Below, in pieces: positions 47,238 through 56,079 of a DNA stretch of 64,000 bases. Location of the stretch: NCBI GenBank assembly GCA_034521835.1, contig JAXHMA010000005.1, positions 62,001 through 126,000 on the forward strand, given 5' to 3'. Every line of letters begins with the position of its first letter. The stretch's first letter is position 1. A model generated the notes under the pieces. It worked only from the letters and a program-made list of their open reading frames with translations, was not told where the DNA came from and did not search any database. The translations under genes were made by a program, and so were the position numbers. This DNA is from JAMQKA01 sp034521835 (GTDB taxonomy: Bacteria > Bacteroidota > Rhodothermia > Balneolales > Balneolaceae).

Positions 47238-47276
47238 TGGCCCCGGTTATTTACAAATCGGGGCCATTTTTATTTC
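47238..47276 (+). terminator. Rho-independent terminator after the MFS gene
   Basis: TGGCCCCG (47238-47245) pairs with CGGGGCCA (47259-47266) over a 13-nt loop, followed by a T-rich run. It lies 36 nt after the stop codon. Confidence 0.88.
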
Positions 47277-47398
47277 CTCTTTGCAATCGATCTTGTTTAT
47301 AAATTGATGGATGGAACTTTATGAGGGGATTTGTGGCCACGACCCGATGAAATACGCGGGCTATTAATCCCTATCTATTTATGCTATCCTCAGGCAAA

Positions 47399-47834
47399 AG
47401 CTAAGTTTTTATTTACCAGTACCTTGCAGGGATAAATTATCGGTTTAAATGCAAGAATTTTTGCTAATTTTCCCCAAAATCTTGCATTAAATACTGTTGT
47501 GGTTGGCCTTTTGAAGCCTATCCTGAGACAGTAAATAAATAAAAAAACTTGGTTCCTACGCTCCGCGTTGGAACCTTATCGGACGCTCTGCGTACCCAAG
47601 GTTGCCTAATGGACGCGGAGCGTCAGGGCATCCACCGCAGAGCGGAGGATACAAGCGTTTGTTGGGTAATTATTTTAGCTGTAGCGGAGTGGTCCAGGCG
47701 AATAAATCCCCAGCCGGAGATTTATTGGGGGGGCTGGTTCTTTAGTCCCGAAATTGTTTTCGGGATTTGTTCACAAAAAAAGGAACACGCCTTGCCAGGG
47801 AAAAAAGGATTCGTGACTTTTTGAGGTGGCCCTA
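47399..47834 (-). repeat. Dispersed 3'-end element, copy B
   Basis: It shares block order with copy A: ATGCAAGA (47449-47456) pairing with TCTTGCAT (47480-47487), the TAGCGGAGTG-like block, AGGCGAATAAATCCCCAG, a GTTC...TTTGTTCAC...GGAAC hairpin, and the end sequence CTCAAAAAGTC on the minus strand. The middle (47550-47660) holds a different palindromic repeat, around CTACGCTCCGCGTTGGAACC. The plus-strand frame 47549-47824 is a read-through of these repeats, not a gene. Confidence 0.65.
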
Positions 47835-47840
47835 TTTACG

Positions 47841-48028
47841 CTATCCTTCGACTTTTACCACCTTTAAGTTACTTTCATTACTCCGTGTCTCGCTTGTACT
47901 ATATGTTTTCGTTGGCTGATTTTGGGCAGATTCTCTGGATGATCTGGCGTAGCCTGCAAATTGTCCATAATCATTGAATACTGCCTGCAGGAGAACCAGA
48001 CCGGACGGGACATCTAATGTAGAAAGGC
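47841..48028 (-). pseudogene. Possible C-terminal remnant of an unknown gene
   Basis: The minus strand reads about 60 codons ending LKVVKVEG at a TAG (47841-47843). It includes SGLVLLQAVFNDYGQFAGYA, which looks like real protein, but there is no start codon and the frame is closed upstream by TGA. Repeat copy B starts 6 nt after the stop, in the same position relative to a stop codon as copies A and C. The family is not recognised. Confidence 0.3.
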
Positions 48029-48094
48029 AAAAATATTGTCAAGGTGAGCTATTGGCGCTTGACTTTGAAGACCATATATAGGTTAGGATTACAC

Positions 48095-48738
48095 TTACTT
48101 GCTATTATATTGATTGAAAGCTGATTCAATGGCCTCTGCCATTTGAATTAAATAATTACCTATTGATTTGGGATCGTTTCCAGATTCTATAAAACCATAC
48201 TTATTTCTTCCACACTCACATTGTTTATCTTGGTCTAAAGGTCTGTTATCTGTAAGACAATAGGGGCATGTATAAACTTTTTTATTGCCAATCATCTTGC
48301 TGATTTCACGGCTCTCGATTGAACTATCAAAGTCAGATAACAAGAAATTTGCTATACTTTTCAATTCTTCAATATCTGATCTTTTATAGGATTGTTTTTT
48401 TATCATACAAAGCTTTAGACCACGAAATCGCTTTATATAATCTGGAGATTTAAGCAAGACAAAAAGGAAGGTTGGATTATATCTATTTCTTTTTTTAAAA
48501 GTCTCATAAATTGAATCCCAATAATCTCTATTAATTTTATCAATATTTGAACTTAAAAATTTCTCAATAAATTCTATTGGTATTTCAGATAAATTGTTTT
48601 GTAATGATTTGCTAGCTTTGCTTGACTGCTTTAAAACGGCAAGTGCTACATTGTGATCCCATAGGTTAAACTCGGATATTGCATCTAAGCTTACTTCTTT
48701 TGAAACGTTATCTGATTCATTAATTTTTTTAATTAGAT
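48095..48738 (-). pseudogene. C-terminal part of a YbjQ-domain/zinc-ribbon protein, cut by the IS1380 element
   Basis: The frame is open from the IS border without an ATG. It reads LIKKINESDNVSKEV, then a helical stretch (EFIEKFLSSNIDKINRDYW), and ends with a zinc-ribbon-like segment (YTCPYCLTDNRPLD with a second CxC in QCECGRNKYGF). Removing the IS and one copy of the 6-bp target joins it in frame to the N-terminal part at 50412-50838: KKRNN|LIKKINES. The restored protein would be about 355 residues. An internal TTG or ATG could express only the last 100-120 residues. Confidence 0.8.
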
Positions 48739-50411
48739 CCTAAAAATCCCAAGTAAGGTGAGAATGTGGCGATGGACAAATTGGTATTCGGTGTACTTCC
48801 AGTTTATCTGCTTTCAGTCTTTTGTTGTGCTCCATTTTTGTTGGAAAGTGCCGATCACATTCCTTTTTGACCGAATATGACCACCTACAGCTCAACTCCA
48901 GACACACCTGTCCCATAGGGACACTCTTTTTATAGTTTGGCTGTTGGTTGAGTGGGGTACCCGCCGGGCGGATTCACAACTGCAGGCTACACACCTGCTG
49001 GTAGATGTTTTCCCATTGCGGGCGCCAGTGGTAGCGGGCCTGCATCTTCAGGGTCCACCGTCGGGCGTGGGTGGTCAGTTTTCCGGCGCACCGGATAAAC
49101 CACTCGCGAAACGTGCGCGGGGCCTGGCGCCAGGCCTCGGTGTCGGTCAGCAGTCGCAGCCATACGGTCAGATTGTAGGCCAACACCCCCAGCTGCCACA
49201 GCAGCGCGTTGGCCCAAAACTCATTGACCAGGGTCGTGCCCGCCCCGATCTGGCTTTTGACGGCCTGGATCCAGGTTTCGGCTTCTCCGCGATCCCGGTA
49301 ACACCGGTGCAGCTCCAGCGGGGCCTCCTGCAGGGTACTCACATAGCAGGCGTGACAGTAGTGATACTTCGGGAACAGCAGTCCTTCGGTGGTGAGCTGC
49401 CGGCAGATACGAACGGCTATGAATCGGCGTGGGCGATCCCATCGCTCGCACTGGTGGGTAAACTCACAGTATTCAGTATCCGACTGGCCGGGAATCGTCT
49501 GCCAGTCCTGGCGGGCCAGCAAGGCCCGCAGGTTGCGGAGTTTGACCTTGACCAGGTAGTCGCCACCGGCCTGCTCGATCGCCGACAGGAAGCGATCGCT
49601 GAAAAATCCGCTGTCGGCCCGCACCACATAGGGGCCGGCCTCGTCCGGCAGCCGCTGGAGGGTCTCGGCGAAAAACGCCGCCGCCCCGTTGCCGGTATAC
49701 GCCCGGCCCGTCCGCCACCAGCTATGCAGCACTTCCTTGGTGGCCCCGTCGAAGGCCAGCAGCGGATGATAGGACCGCTGGCCTTTCCGGGACGGGTTAA
49801 ATCCGGTGGCTGCCCCTTCCTGGTTGCCATAGGTGCCCTTGACCGTCGAATCAAAATCCAGCCACTGCCGACCCGCCGGCCGCCGGGGAGCGGCCGGGCG
49901 CACCCGCTCGGCCAACCCCTGGCTGACCCGGCTCAGCTGGACCGATTGCTTGTAGCCGGCTTTCTTCAGGCGGTAGGCCAGCGTATTCTCATCGATGGGC
50001 CCGTCCAGGCCCAACAGCTTCTGGATGGTGGCATCCCGGCTCAGCTGCTCAAAATGGGACAGCCGATCATATCCGCACAGATACCCAAAGAGGATCAGCC
50101 CGAAAACCTGCCAGTCTGGATAGCTGCAATTTGACCCCAGCTCCAAATCCAGCTGGACCGACAGAAGTTGCCGAAAGGAAAGTTTATCAAATAGAAAATC
50201 CGAAAACGGGACCAGCCCTCCATAATTGGTCAGCCGCGTATCGGTAAATTCAGGGGTAATTGGGGTGGTTTTTTTCGTGGATTTTTGAGAACTTTCTTTC
50301 ACCATAAAGGTGCCTCCTAATCGTATGGTTATTATCTTTCTAACTCATTGAAACATAACCAATTAGGGGCACCTTTTCTTGTTTGTGACCAGCTTAAATG
50401 GGACTTTTAGG
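48739..50411 (-). mobile_element. IS1380-family insertion sequence with 6-bp target duplication
   Basis: 1,673 bp. Terminal inverted repeats read inward are CCTAAAAATCCCAAGTAAG at 48739 and CCTAAAAGTCCCATTTAAG at the other end. It is flanked by TTAGAT at 48733-48738 and again at 50412-50417. One transposase gene fills the element. It is clearly GC-richer than the AT-rich gene it interrupts. Intact ends, an intact transposase and the exact target duplication point to recent insertion. Confidence 0.92.
48974..50305 (-). CDS. IS1380-family transposase
   Basis: 443 residues, full length. DDE residues are visible as Asp in LDFDSTVKGTYG (about residue 151), Asp in VRADSGFFSDRF, and Glu in YRDRGEAETWIQAVK. 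The conserved GFNPSRKGQRSYHPLLAFDG block is typical of IS1380. The N-terminal helical domain probably binds the terminal repeats. The frame is unbroken, in contrast to many neighbouring genes, so the element may be active. Confidence 0.92.
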   Translation of the reverse strand: MVKESSQKSTKKTTPITPEFTDTRLTNYGGLVPFSDFLFDKLSFRQLLSVQLDLELGSNCSYPDWQVFGLILFGYLCGYDRLSHFEQLSRDATIQKLLGLDGPIDENTLAYRLKKAGYKQSVQLSRVSQGLAERVRPAAPRRPAGRQWLDFDSTVKGTYGNQEGAATGFNPSRKGQRSYHPLLAFDGATKEVLHSWWRTGRAYTGNGAAAFFAETLQRLPDEAGPYVVRADSGFFSDRFLSAIEQAGGDYLVKVKLRNLRALLARQDWQTIPGQSDTEYCEFTHQCERWDRPRRFIAVRICRQLTTEGLLFPKYHYCHACYVSTLQEAPLELHRCYRDRGEAETWIQAVKSQIGAGTTLVNEFWANALLWQLGVLAYNLTVWLRLLTDTEAWRQAPRTFREWFIRCAGKLTTHARRWTLKMQARYHWRPQWENIYQQVCSLQL

Positions 50412-50838
50412 TTAGATTATTTCTTTTTTTGAAATACTCAATATGATCTACAGAGATTTCATTTATTGTATTACGTTTTTCTTCTTGCTTAAATACGGAT
50501 TCTTTGAGAGATACAGCTGACCCATATGCATTTAACATGAACATAGATTTGCCACCTCCCGAGACTTCATCCAAATCAAGTCTAAGACTAATTACTGCAT
50601 TTGCACCAAATTCCTTTGCTTGTTTTTTAATTTCTTGGAATGCAGCTTTTTTCAATTTGTCTAGATCTTTTTTGTACCCCTTTGTTTCTCCCCCAAAGAC
50701 ATCTCTAAAACTTGAAAAAACGTCTCGGAATATATTTGCTCCGATGACAATTTGTGAATCTACTACTCCGAATTGTCGTTGAATTTCAGAAAGTGGAAAG
50801 TTATCTGAACTAGTTAACAGAATTTGATCTTGATTCAT
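50412..50838 (-). pseudogene. N-terminal YbjQ-like (UPF0145) domain of the IS-disrupted gene
   Basis: The ATG is at 50836-50838. MNQDQILLTSSDNFPL leads into VVDSQIVIGANIFRDVFSSF, then FGGETKGYKKDLDKLKKAAF and AKEFGANAVISLRLDLDEVS, the YbjQ/heavy-metal-binding-like fold. YbjQ domains form pentamers and are of unknown biochemical role. The reading frame enters the IS and stops at TAA (50407-50409), two codons in, giving a 143-residue product that could still fold. The original gene continued into 48095-48738. Confidence 0.85.
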
Positions 50839-50878
50839 AAATTCCTTGATGTAATTAAGTTGTTAGGTGGCAATGTGA

Positions 50879-51745
50879 TTATTTCCAAATGTCTATATGA
50901 TCTTGAATATAGGTTTCGACATTATTTGGTTTTTCATCTAAAAGCTGTTCAAGCGTAGGATTTATCTCCTCGGCTTGTCCAAACCTTAAACCTACGTGAA
51001 GAACTGTTTGAACTATTGATTGCATTACACCCAGTCTTTTTACTCTCAATAAATGATACATATACCCTGGTATTGAGGCAGGTACATATTCAATTGTTCT
51101 GCCCAGATTTTTGCTTAAGATATCGGCAACTTCGTAGAATGTATATGATTTGGGTCCCGTCAAGGTATACGTCATTCCAGCATGTTCAGCTACAGATGTA
51201 AGTGTTTGGGCTGCTACCTTTCCGACATTCCGCAAATCAACAAACGCTACTTGGCCGCTACCGGCTGGCACGTAAAGTCTGTGATCTTGGATAATATCAT
51301 CCCGATATGCAGAAGCTAAGTTTTGGGCAAAGAAGCCCGGCCGCAAAATAGTCCAGTCATTGGAACCATCGCGAAGTTGCTGCTCAACTGCATGATGAGG
51401 GACTATTTTATTGTCTGTTGCACCAGCCACTGAAAGGAATACAATGCGTTCAACACCACTATCACGTGCTGTTGTTATAAACCGATTAAGTGTTTCCCTG
51501 GTATTTGAAATTGCAGGTGGCCGCAACAAAAAAACGGATGTACAACCTGACACAGCAGAGGGGAAAGAATCAGGGTTTTGAAAGTCCAGATAAACAAATT
51601 CGGATGCAGCATGAGATAATTTTATATCTTCAGTATTTCGTGTGGCTATCCGAATGTTAGTTTTGGGATGAAAAGACTGAAGTGCAAGAACAACTTCTGT
51701 ACCGACATTACCTGATGCTCCGGTCACCAGAACTCTTTGACTCAT
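50879..51745 (-). CDS. NmrA-like NAD(P)-binding protein (atypical SDR)
   Basis: 288 residues. The N-terminal VLVTGASGNVGTEVVLAL has the atypical TGxxGxxG pattern; the middle has LSVAGATDNKIVPHHAVE and the DWTILRPGFFAQNLAS block of the NmrA/TMR family. The catalytic YxxxK is not conserved, as is usual for redox-sensing or quinone-type members. It probably senses or reduces a small molecule using NADPH. AT-rich like the disrupted YbjQ gene 41 bp downstream, with which it may form a transcription unit. Dyad symmetries occur upstream. Confidence 0.85.
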   Translation of the reverse strand: MSQRVLVTGASGNVGTEVVLALQSFHPKTNIRIATRNTEDIKLSHAASEFVYLDFQNPDSFPSAVSGCTSVFLLRPPAISNTRETLNRFITTARDSGVERIVFLSVAGATDNKIVPHHAVEQQLRDGSNDWTILRPGFFAQNLASAYRDDIIQDHRLYVPAGSGQVAFVDLRNVGKVAAQTLTSVAEHAGMTYTLTGPKSYTFYEVADILSKNLGRTIEYVPASIPGYMYHLLRVKRLGVMQSIVQTVLHVGLRFGQAEEINPTLEQLLDEKPNNVETYIQDHIDIWK

Positions 51746-51799
51746 AACGGACTTAAAGTTTTTCAGTATCTATTGCCACCTGACTTAAACTTATATTAA

Positions 51800-51917
51800 A
51801 TAGGATACTATATAATATCATCCTCAATGATTTTTCGGGTCCCAAATCATCTCTGTGAGCAAATAAAGGTATCATCATTGGATATTATCACTCATCGATG
51901 TGATATAATATGATACC
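51800..51917. promoter_or_regulatory. Pair of dyad-symmetric AT-rich sites upstream of the NmrA-like gene
   Basis: GGTATCAT (51868-51875) pairs with ATGATACC (51910-51917), and ATATTATCA with TGATATAAT inside it. A related half, TATATAATATCATCC, lies about 90 bp nearer the gene. They look like operator copies. The rest of 51746-52065 holds nothing else recognised. Confidence 0.4.
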
Positions 51918-52065
51918 TTAATAGTAGTGTTCAGGTCGTTTATTCCCCAACACCCAAGGAAACCGAAGATTTTATTACCACGCCTTATTTTAATTGCTCC
52001 AGCAAATAAAAAGGGGACACCAAATACAAGAATGTCACCTCCGCCCGATAAATCCCGTACAGTTG

Positions 52066-53250
52066 CTACTCCTCTTGCACCAGTTTGTGGATCTTGCCAT
52101 CAAAGCCGCAAATGTAGAGCTTGTTGTCGGCATCAACGCCAAAAGAGGAGATACCAAAATCGGTTTGATAGAGCTGGGTGTTGATTGGGTTTTGCATGTC
52201 TGAGTAATCGAGTGCCCAGATACGGCCGGAGGCATAATCTGCATATACATATTTGCCGGTAAGCTCGTTGAGGGTGGGACCGCGATACACAAATCCACCG
52301 GTTATGGAGACGCCCTGGTTGCGCGGGTACTCCCAAACGGGTTCAATAAATCCACTTCTCTCAGAGCATACCGGGGCAGAGTCCCGGAAGTCGTGCATGC
52401 CCTCGCGGCAGTCCCACCCGTAGTTGCCACCGTTCTCCACAATGTCTACCTCTTCATACGCATTTTGTCCCACATCACCGGTCCACATGCGACCGTTTTC
52501 GGCATCAAAACTAAATCGCCAGGCGTTGCGCAGGCCGTAGGCGTAGATCTCTTCACGATATTCCTGGTCATTATTGGCAAAGGGATTGTCCGGAGGAATA
52601 CCATAATTTTTGTTTCCCTCCGGATTGTCTACATCAATACGAAGAATAGTGCCCAGCAGAGTGGTCAAATCTTGCCCGTGTTCATGCGGATCTCCACCTG
52701 CTCCTCCGTCACCCACGGCTATGTAAAGGTAGCCATCCGGACCAAACGAAACCTGCCCTCCATTGTGATTGCTATAAGGCTGCGCAAAAGAGAGTACTTC
52801 CTGCTCGCTGGCAGGATCGGCGACATTGGGATTGTCTTCAGAAACCCGGAATCGGGCGATGATCGTCTCATCGGGATTTGACACTGTATAGTTTACATAG
52901 AAGTAACCATTCTCCGCAAAATTGGGATGGAAAGCCAGCCCCAGCAGTCCCTCTTCATTGCCTTGATCCTCCACCTGGTCTTCAATATCAAGAAAAATTG
53001 TTTTGTTGGATGTAGAAGAGTTGTTCTCAAATACTGAGATTACGCCCCGCTGCTCTACTACAAACAGCCGATCTGAGCCGTCGCCTGGATGTTGCAGATC
53101 CACAGGTCGCGTAAATGATAACCCTGGAAACGCCTCTACCACCTCGTAGGATTCCTGATTAGTGGTAGTGGTATTATTCGACTCAACACAAGCTATGGTG
53201 ACTGAAAACAGGAGCGTGATTACCGAAAGATGCAACACATATTTATTCAT
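52066..53250 (-). CDS. PQQ-dependent sugar (aldose) dehydrogenase, lipoprotein
   Basis: 394 residues from the ATG at 53248-53250. An N-terminal lipobox (FSVTIAC) suggests anchoring in the periplasm or on a membrane. The soluble glucose dehydrogenase family six-blade propeller shows GLLGLAFHPNFAENGYFYV, GQVSFGPDGYLYIAVGDGG, and YAYGLRNAWRFSFDAENG, which hold the conserved His, Arg and Gly residues around PQQ. It ends FGVDADNKLYICGFDGKIHKL. It should oxidise an aldose to the lactone with PQQ. No PQQ synthesis genes are nearby. Confidence 0.9.
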   Translation of the reverse strand: MNKYVLHLSVITLLFSVTIACVESNNTTTTNQESYEVVEAFPGLSFTRPVDLQHPGDGSDRLFVVEQRGVISVFENNSSTSNKTIFLDIEDQVEDQGNEEGLLGLAFHPNFAENGYFYVNYTVSNPDETIIARFRVSEDNPNVADPASEQEVLSFAQPYSNHNGGQVSFGPDGYLYIAVGDGGAGGDPHEHGQDLTTLLGTILRIDVDNPEGNKNYGIPPDNPFANNDQEYREEIYAYGLRNAWRFSFDAENGRMWTGDVGQNAYEEVDIVENGGNYGWDCREGMHDFRDSAPVCSERSGFIEPVWEYPRNQGVSITGGFVYRGPTLNELTGKYVYADYASGRIWALDYSDMQNPINTQLYQTDFGISSFGVDADNKLYICGFDGKIHKLVQEE

Positions 53251-53395
53251 AAAATCCATCACATACTCAAATTAGATTGGGGTTGTCCGATATTTTGGGG
53301 CCCACCCTTCGATAAACCCCCTACTTAAAGTAAAAACAAAGATATAGGAAAAGGATCTATAAAGTTCTGTTGATTTTATCCATACTTATACGGTA

Positions 53396-54731
53396 TTAAT
53401 AGCCCGCTGCGTGGCCGTCTTTGCGAGACTCAGAGGCGCCGTAATAGACGCCCTGCTCCGTATCGAACATGATGGCTTGATATCCGCCATATCCGCCCGT
53501 ACTGAATTCCACTTCGTGCCCGCGTTTCATGAGGCCGCGTATGGTAGAGTAAGGAAAGCCCGATTCCAAATTGATGGTGTCGCCATCCTCAAGAACGCTC
53601 ATGCCCGGTTCAACAGTGTTGGCGGAATTCTCGTCGATGAGCTTACGGCGCTGGTCGGCATATGTATCAGAGATCAGTTTTTGGACGGGAACGTTTTCAT
53701 AGGCGGGATCGGCGTAAAACTTAGCGCGATCCTCAAACGCCAGCTTTTTAGCTTCCACCCAAATAGTGCAGGGCTTCTTCACTGCCGTAGCCCATAGACG
53801 CCAGATCGTATTCCTCCAAAATCTGGAGCATCTGCAGCGCGGCGATGCCCTGCCCGTTGGGGGGCAGCTCATACACATCATAACCGCGGTAGTTTACCGA
53901 AACAGGATCAACCCACGTCGAGGTATGATCCTCAAAATCTTCTTTACGAAGATAGCCACCGTTCTCTCGCATAAATTCGTCTATCTTGTCGGCAATTTGG
54001 CCCTCATAAAAAGCATCGCGACCCTGATCGGCCAGGATGCTGAGCGTGTTGGCCAGCGCAGGTCGTTTCATGATTTCGCCTTTTTCGGGTCCACGCCCGT
54101 CTATGGTCATCTCTTCACGGAAGGCACCCGGCCGATCGCTGTGAATACGGGCGCCGATATCCCAGTAATAGGCGATTAACTCGCTAACAGGAAATCCTTT
54201 ATTGGCATAATTGATGGCGGGTTGCAGAATCTGGTCCATCGGCATGGAACCAAGCTTATCATGCATCTGGAACCAGCCGTCAACCGTGCCGGGTACGGAA
54301 ATGGGGAGGACGCCATAGGGCGGAATTGATTCACGACCTTGGTTTTCGAGCTCTTTCTGCAGCTCCCCGTAACTGAGTTCCTGTGGGGACCGACCGCTGG
54401 CATTCAGCCCATAAAGTTGTTGATCCTCTTCAGACCAGATAATCGCAAACAGATCGCCGCCGATGCCGTTGCCGGTCGGTTCCATCACGCCAAGTGTTGC
54501 ATTGGTCGCAATGGCCGCATCAATTGCATTGCCGCCGTTTTTGAGAATCTGCAGCCCCACCTGCACAGCCAGCGGCTGGCTGGTAGCCACCATTCCGTTC
54601 TCCCCGATCACTTCCGAACGGGTGGCAAAGGGTTTGCCTGTCAGACGGTCAGGCTGGGCTTCGGCAAGGGTTGTTAGGGTGAGCAGGGCGATACAAAAAA
54701 GGGAAGAGAGTAGTCGAGAAAATTTCATCAT
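53396..54731 (-). pseudogene. Gamma-glutamyltransferase lacking its catalytic core (frameshift plus deletion)
   Basis: The N-terminal part has a signal peptide (LLSSLFCIALLTLTTLAEA) and strong family blocks: GMVATSQPLAVQVGLQIL, GNAIDAAIATNATLGVMEP, GNGIGGDLFAIIW and PPNGQGIAALQMLQILEEY. The frame breaks at about 53758 in a CCC run; LHYL should continue VEAKKLAFEDRAKFYADP. Beyond it, SVLEDGDT joins directly to INLESGFPYSTIRGLMKRGH, skipping about 130 residues. The lost region contains the autocleavage nucleophile Thr neighbourhood (DTTHxS/T) and the glutamate-binding loop. Even with the frameshift repaired it could not cleave itself or act on glutathione. Confidence 0.9.
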
Positions 54732-55179
54732 ATATCAATTTTGGTTTGAAGAGCAATAAATGATAATAAATATGGCGCAGTAAAGATGTAAAAATTTTTT
54801 GGCATAACTCTAATCCTGCCTGAATATATTTACTGCATCAACCAATACACAAATATTATTTAGGGCGTCGTTCCAAGTGTCATATTCTTTCATCCTTTTA
54901 AACAAGAGGGTTTTACACAGCCATGGATTTTGACAAAGGTTAAAGTCTGAGTGAATTCGGAAAAATGTCGAGATCGGGCAAAACAACGGTTTTACAAAGT
55001 CCTCTACAAACAAACAGATTTATTTCATAGACAAAGAAAAGCATAGTTACATTTGCAGAATGATGTTCTGAAATCGAAAGATTTTTGCCTAAGAGCAGGA
55101 AATTGTTTCTAACCCTTCAGTTTGTCATATTCTGCATTCGTTTTGCTCCTCCTCAAATTTAATTAACGAGATTAATTCT
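54732..55179. other. Gene-free stretch
   Basis: About 450 AT-rich bp between the divergent gamma-glutamyltransferase and DinB genes. No repeat, RNA or credible reading frame is seen; both promoters must be inside. Confidence 0.5.
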
Positions 55180-55716
55180 ATGAAATCGATAACCACTTTT
55201 TTTCTGGCACCGCTTGTTTGTATGCTTGTTGCTCAGCCAACTATTGCCCAACAAAACTCCACCAACAACTTTAAAAGCCAGTTTCTTGGTCATTTCAATT
55301 ATGCTTCACGTGTACTGCAGCTAGCCAAAGAGATGCCCGCCGATACGTATGACTGGCGGCCGATGGAGAGCGTTAGCTCGGTACAGGAGGTGTATACACA
55401 TATTGCCCGGTATAACTTCATGTACCTGGAAAATTCGCTCGGTATTCCAGCGCCTGAAGATGTCAATGTGGATCAGATTGAATCGATCACCGGAAAAGAT
55501 GAGGTGGTGGCCATTCTCGAACGATCGATCAGCCACCTGCAGCAAGCTGTAAAACAGATGCCAGAATCTAAGCTGACCGCCTCGACTGAACTGTACGGTC
55601 GTAAGGTAAACGGCCAGGCGGTACTGATGCAGTTATTGACTCATCTCAGCGAGCATGTTGGCCAATCGATAGCCTATGCGCGCATGAATGAAGTTGTACC
55701 GCCGTGGAATCAGTAA
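55180..55716 (+). CDS. Exported DinB-family protein
   Basis: 178 residues with a signal peptide (FFLAPLVCMLVAQPTIAQQ), unusual for DinB proteins, which are mostly cytosolic. The four-helix bundle has metal-ligand-type His in QFLGHFNYASRVL, VYTHIARYNFMYLENS and LLTHLSEHVGQSIAYARMN. Members include thiol transferases using mycothiol or bacillithiol and stress proteins. The function is unknown here. The pairing with a YpdA-like reductase elsewhere in the window is suggestive for a bacillithiol link but not proof. Confidence 0.85.
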   Translation: MKSITTFFLAPLVCMLVAQPTIAQQNSTNNFKSQFLGHFNYASRVLQLAKEMPADTYDWRPMESVSSVQEVYTHIARYNFMYLENSLGIPAPEDVNVDQIESITGKDEVVAILERSISHLQQAVKQMPESKLTASTELYGRKVNGQAVLMQLLTHLSEHVGQSIAYARMNEVVPPWNQ

Positions 55717-55779
55717 CACATCGGCAGTAGTCGCATTTCAGCAATTATCGCCTGGATTATTTGGGATACCTGATGCATC

Positions 55780-56079
55780 TGACGCCTAGGCGGCAGGTTT
55801 TCGCCAGATAAGGCCGGCGGACAGGCTGTGATCGATATCTCGTTAAAGGTGGTTGAGGAGTCAATTATATTTTCAGTAAGCAATTCCATGTTGCGGCAAA
55901 CCGGCAATCAGTCTGGTTCTGGAGTAGGACTGCAAAACGTGCAGATACGGCTTAATCTACTGTATGGAGAAGCGTACCAATTAACTATTAATGAAACAGA
56001 TCAAGAATTCCGGGTTCGGCTACAACTCCCGGTACGAAAGGAATCCCATGAAACAATGGACCTGCATGATCGTGGATGA
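55780..56079 (+). pseudogene. C-terminal remnant of a LytS-type sensor histidine kinase
   Basis: Only the last part of the ATP-binding domain remains: FSVSNSMLRQTG, the G2-type box SGVGLQNVQIRLNLLYG, and ending FRVRLQLPVRKES. No start codon, N-box, His-kinase helix or membrane segments exist upstream; stops at 55771 and 55777 close the frame. It overlaps the response regulator start by 32 nt, the usual arrangement of a kinase-regulator pair. It is therefore the 3' stump of the regulator's former partner. Confidence 0.8.

Noticed and set aside
47549..47824. Plus-strand frame of 91 codons
   Set aside because: It translates palindromic repeats around CTACGCTCCGCGTTGGAACC, a known source of false gene calls.
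54810..55013. Minus-strand frame of 67 codons
   Set aside because: No family resemblance, no ribosome site, and typical AT-rich intergenic composition.
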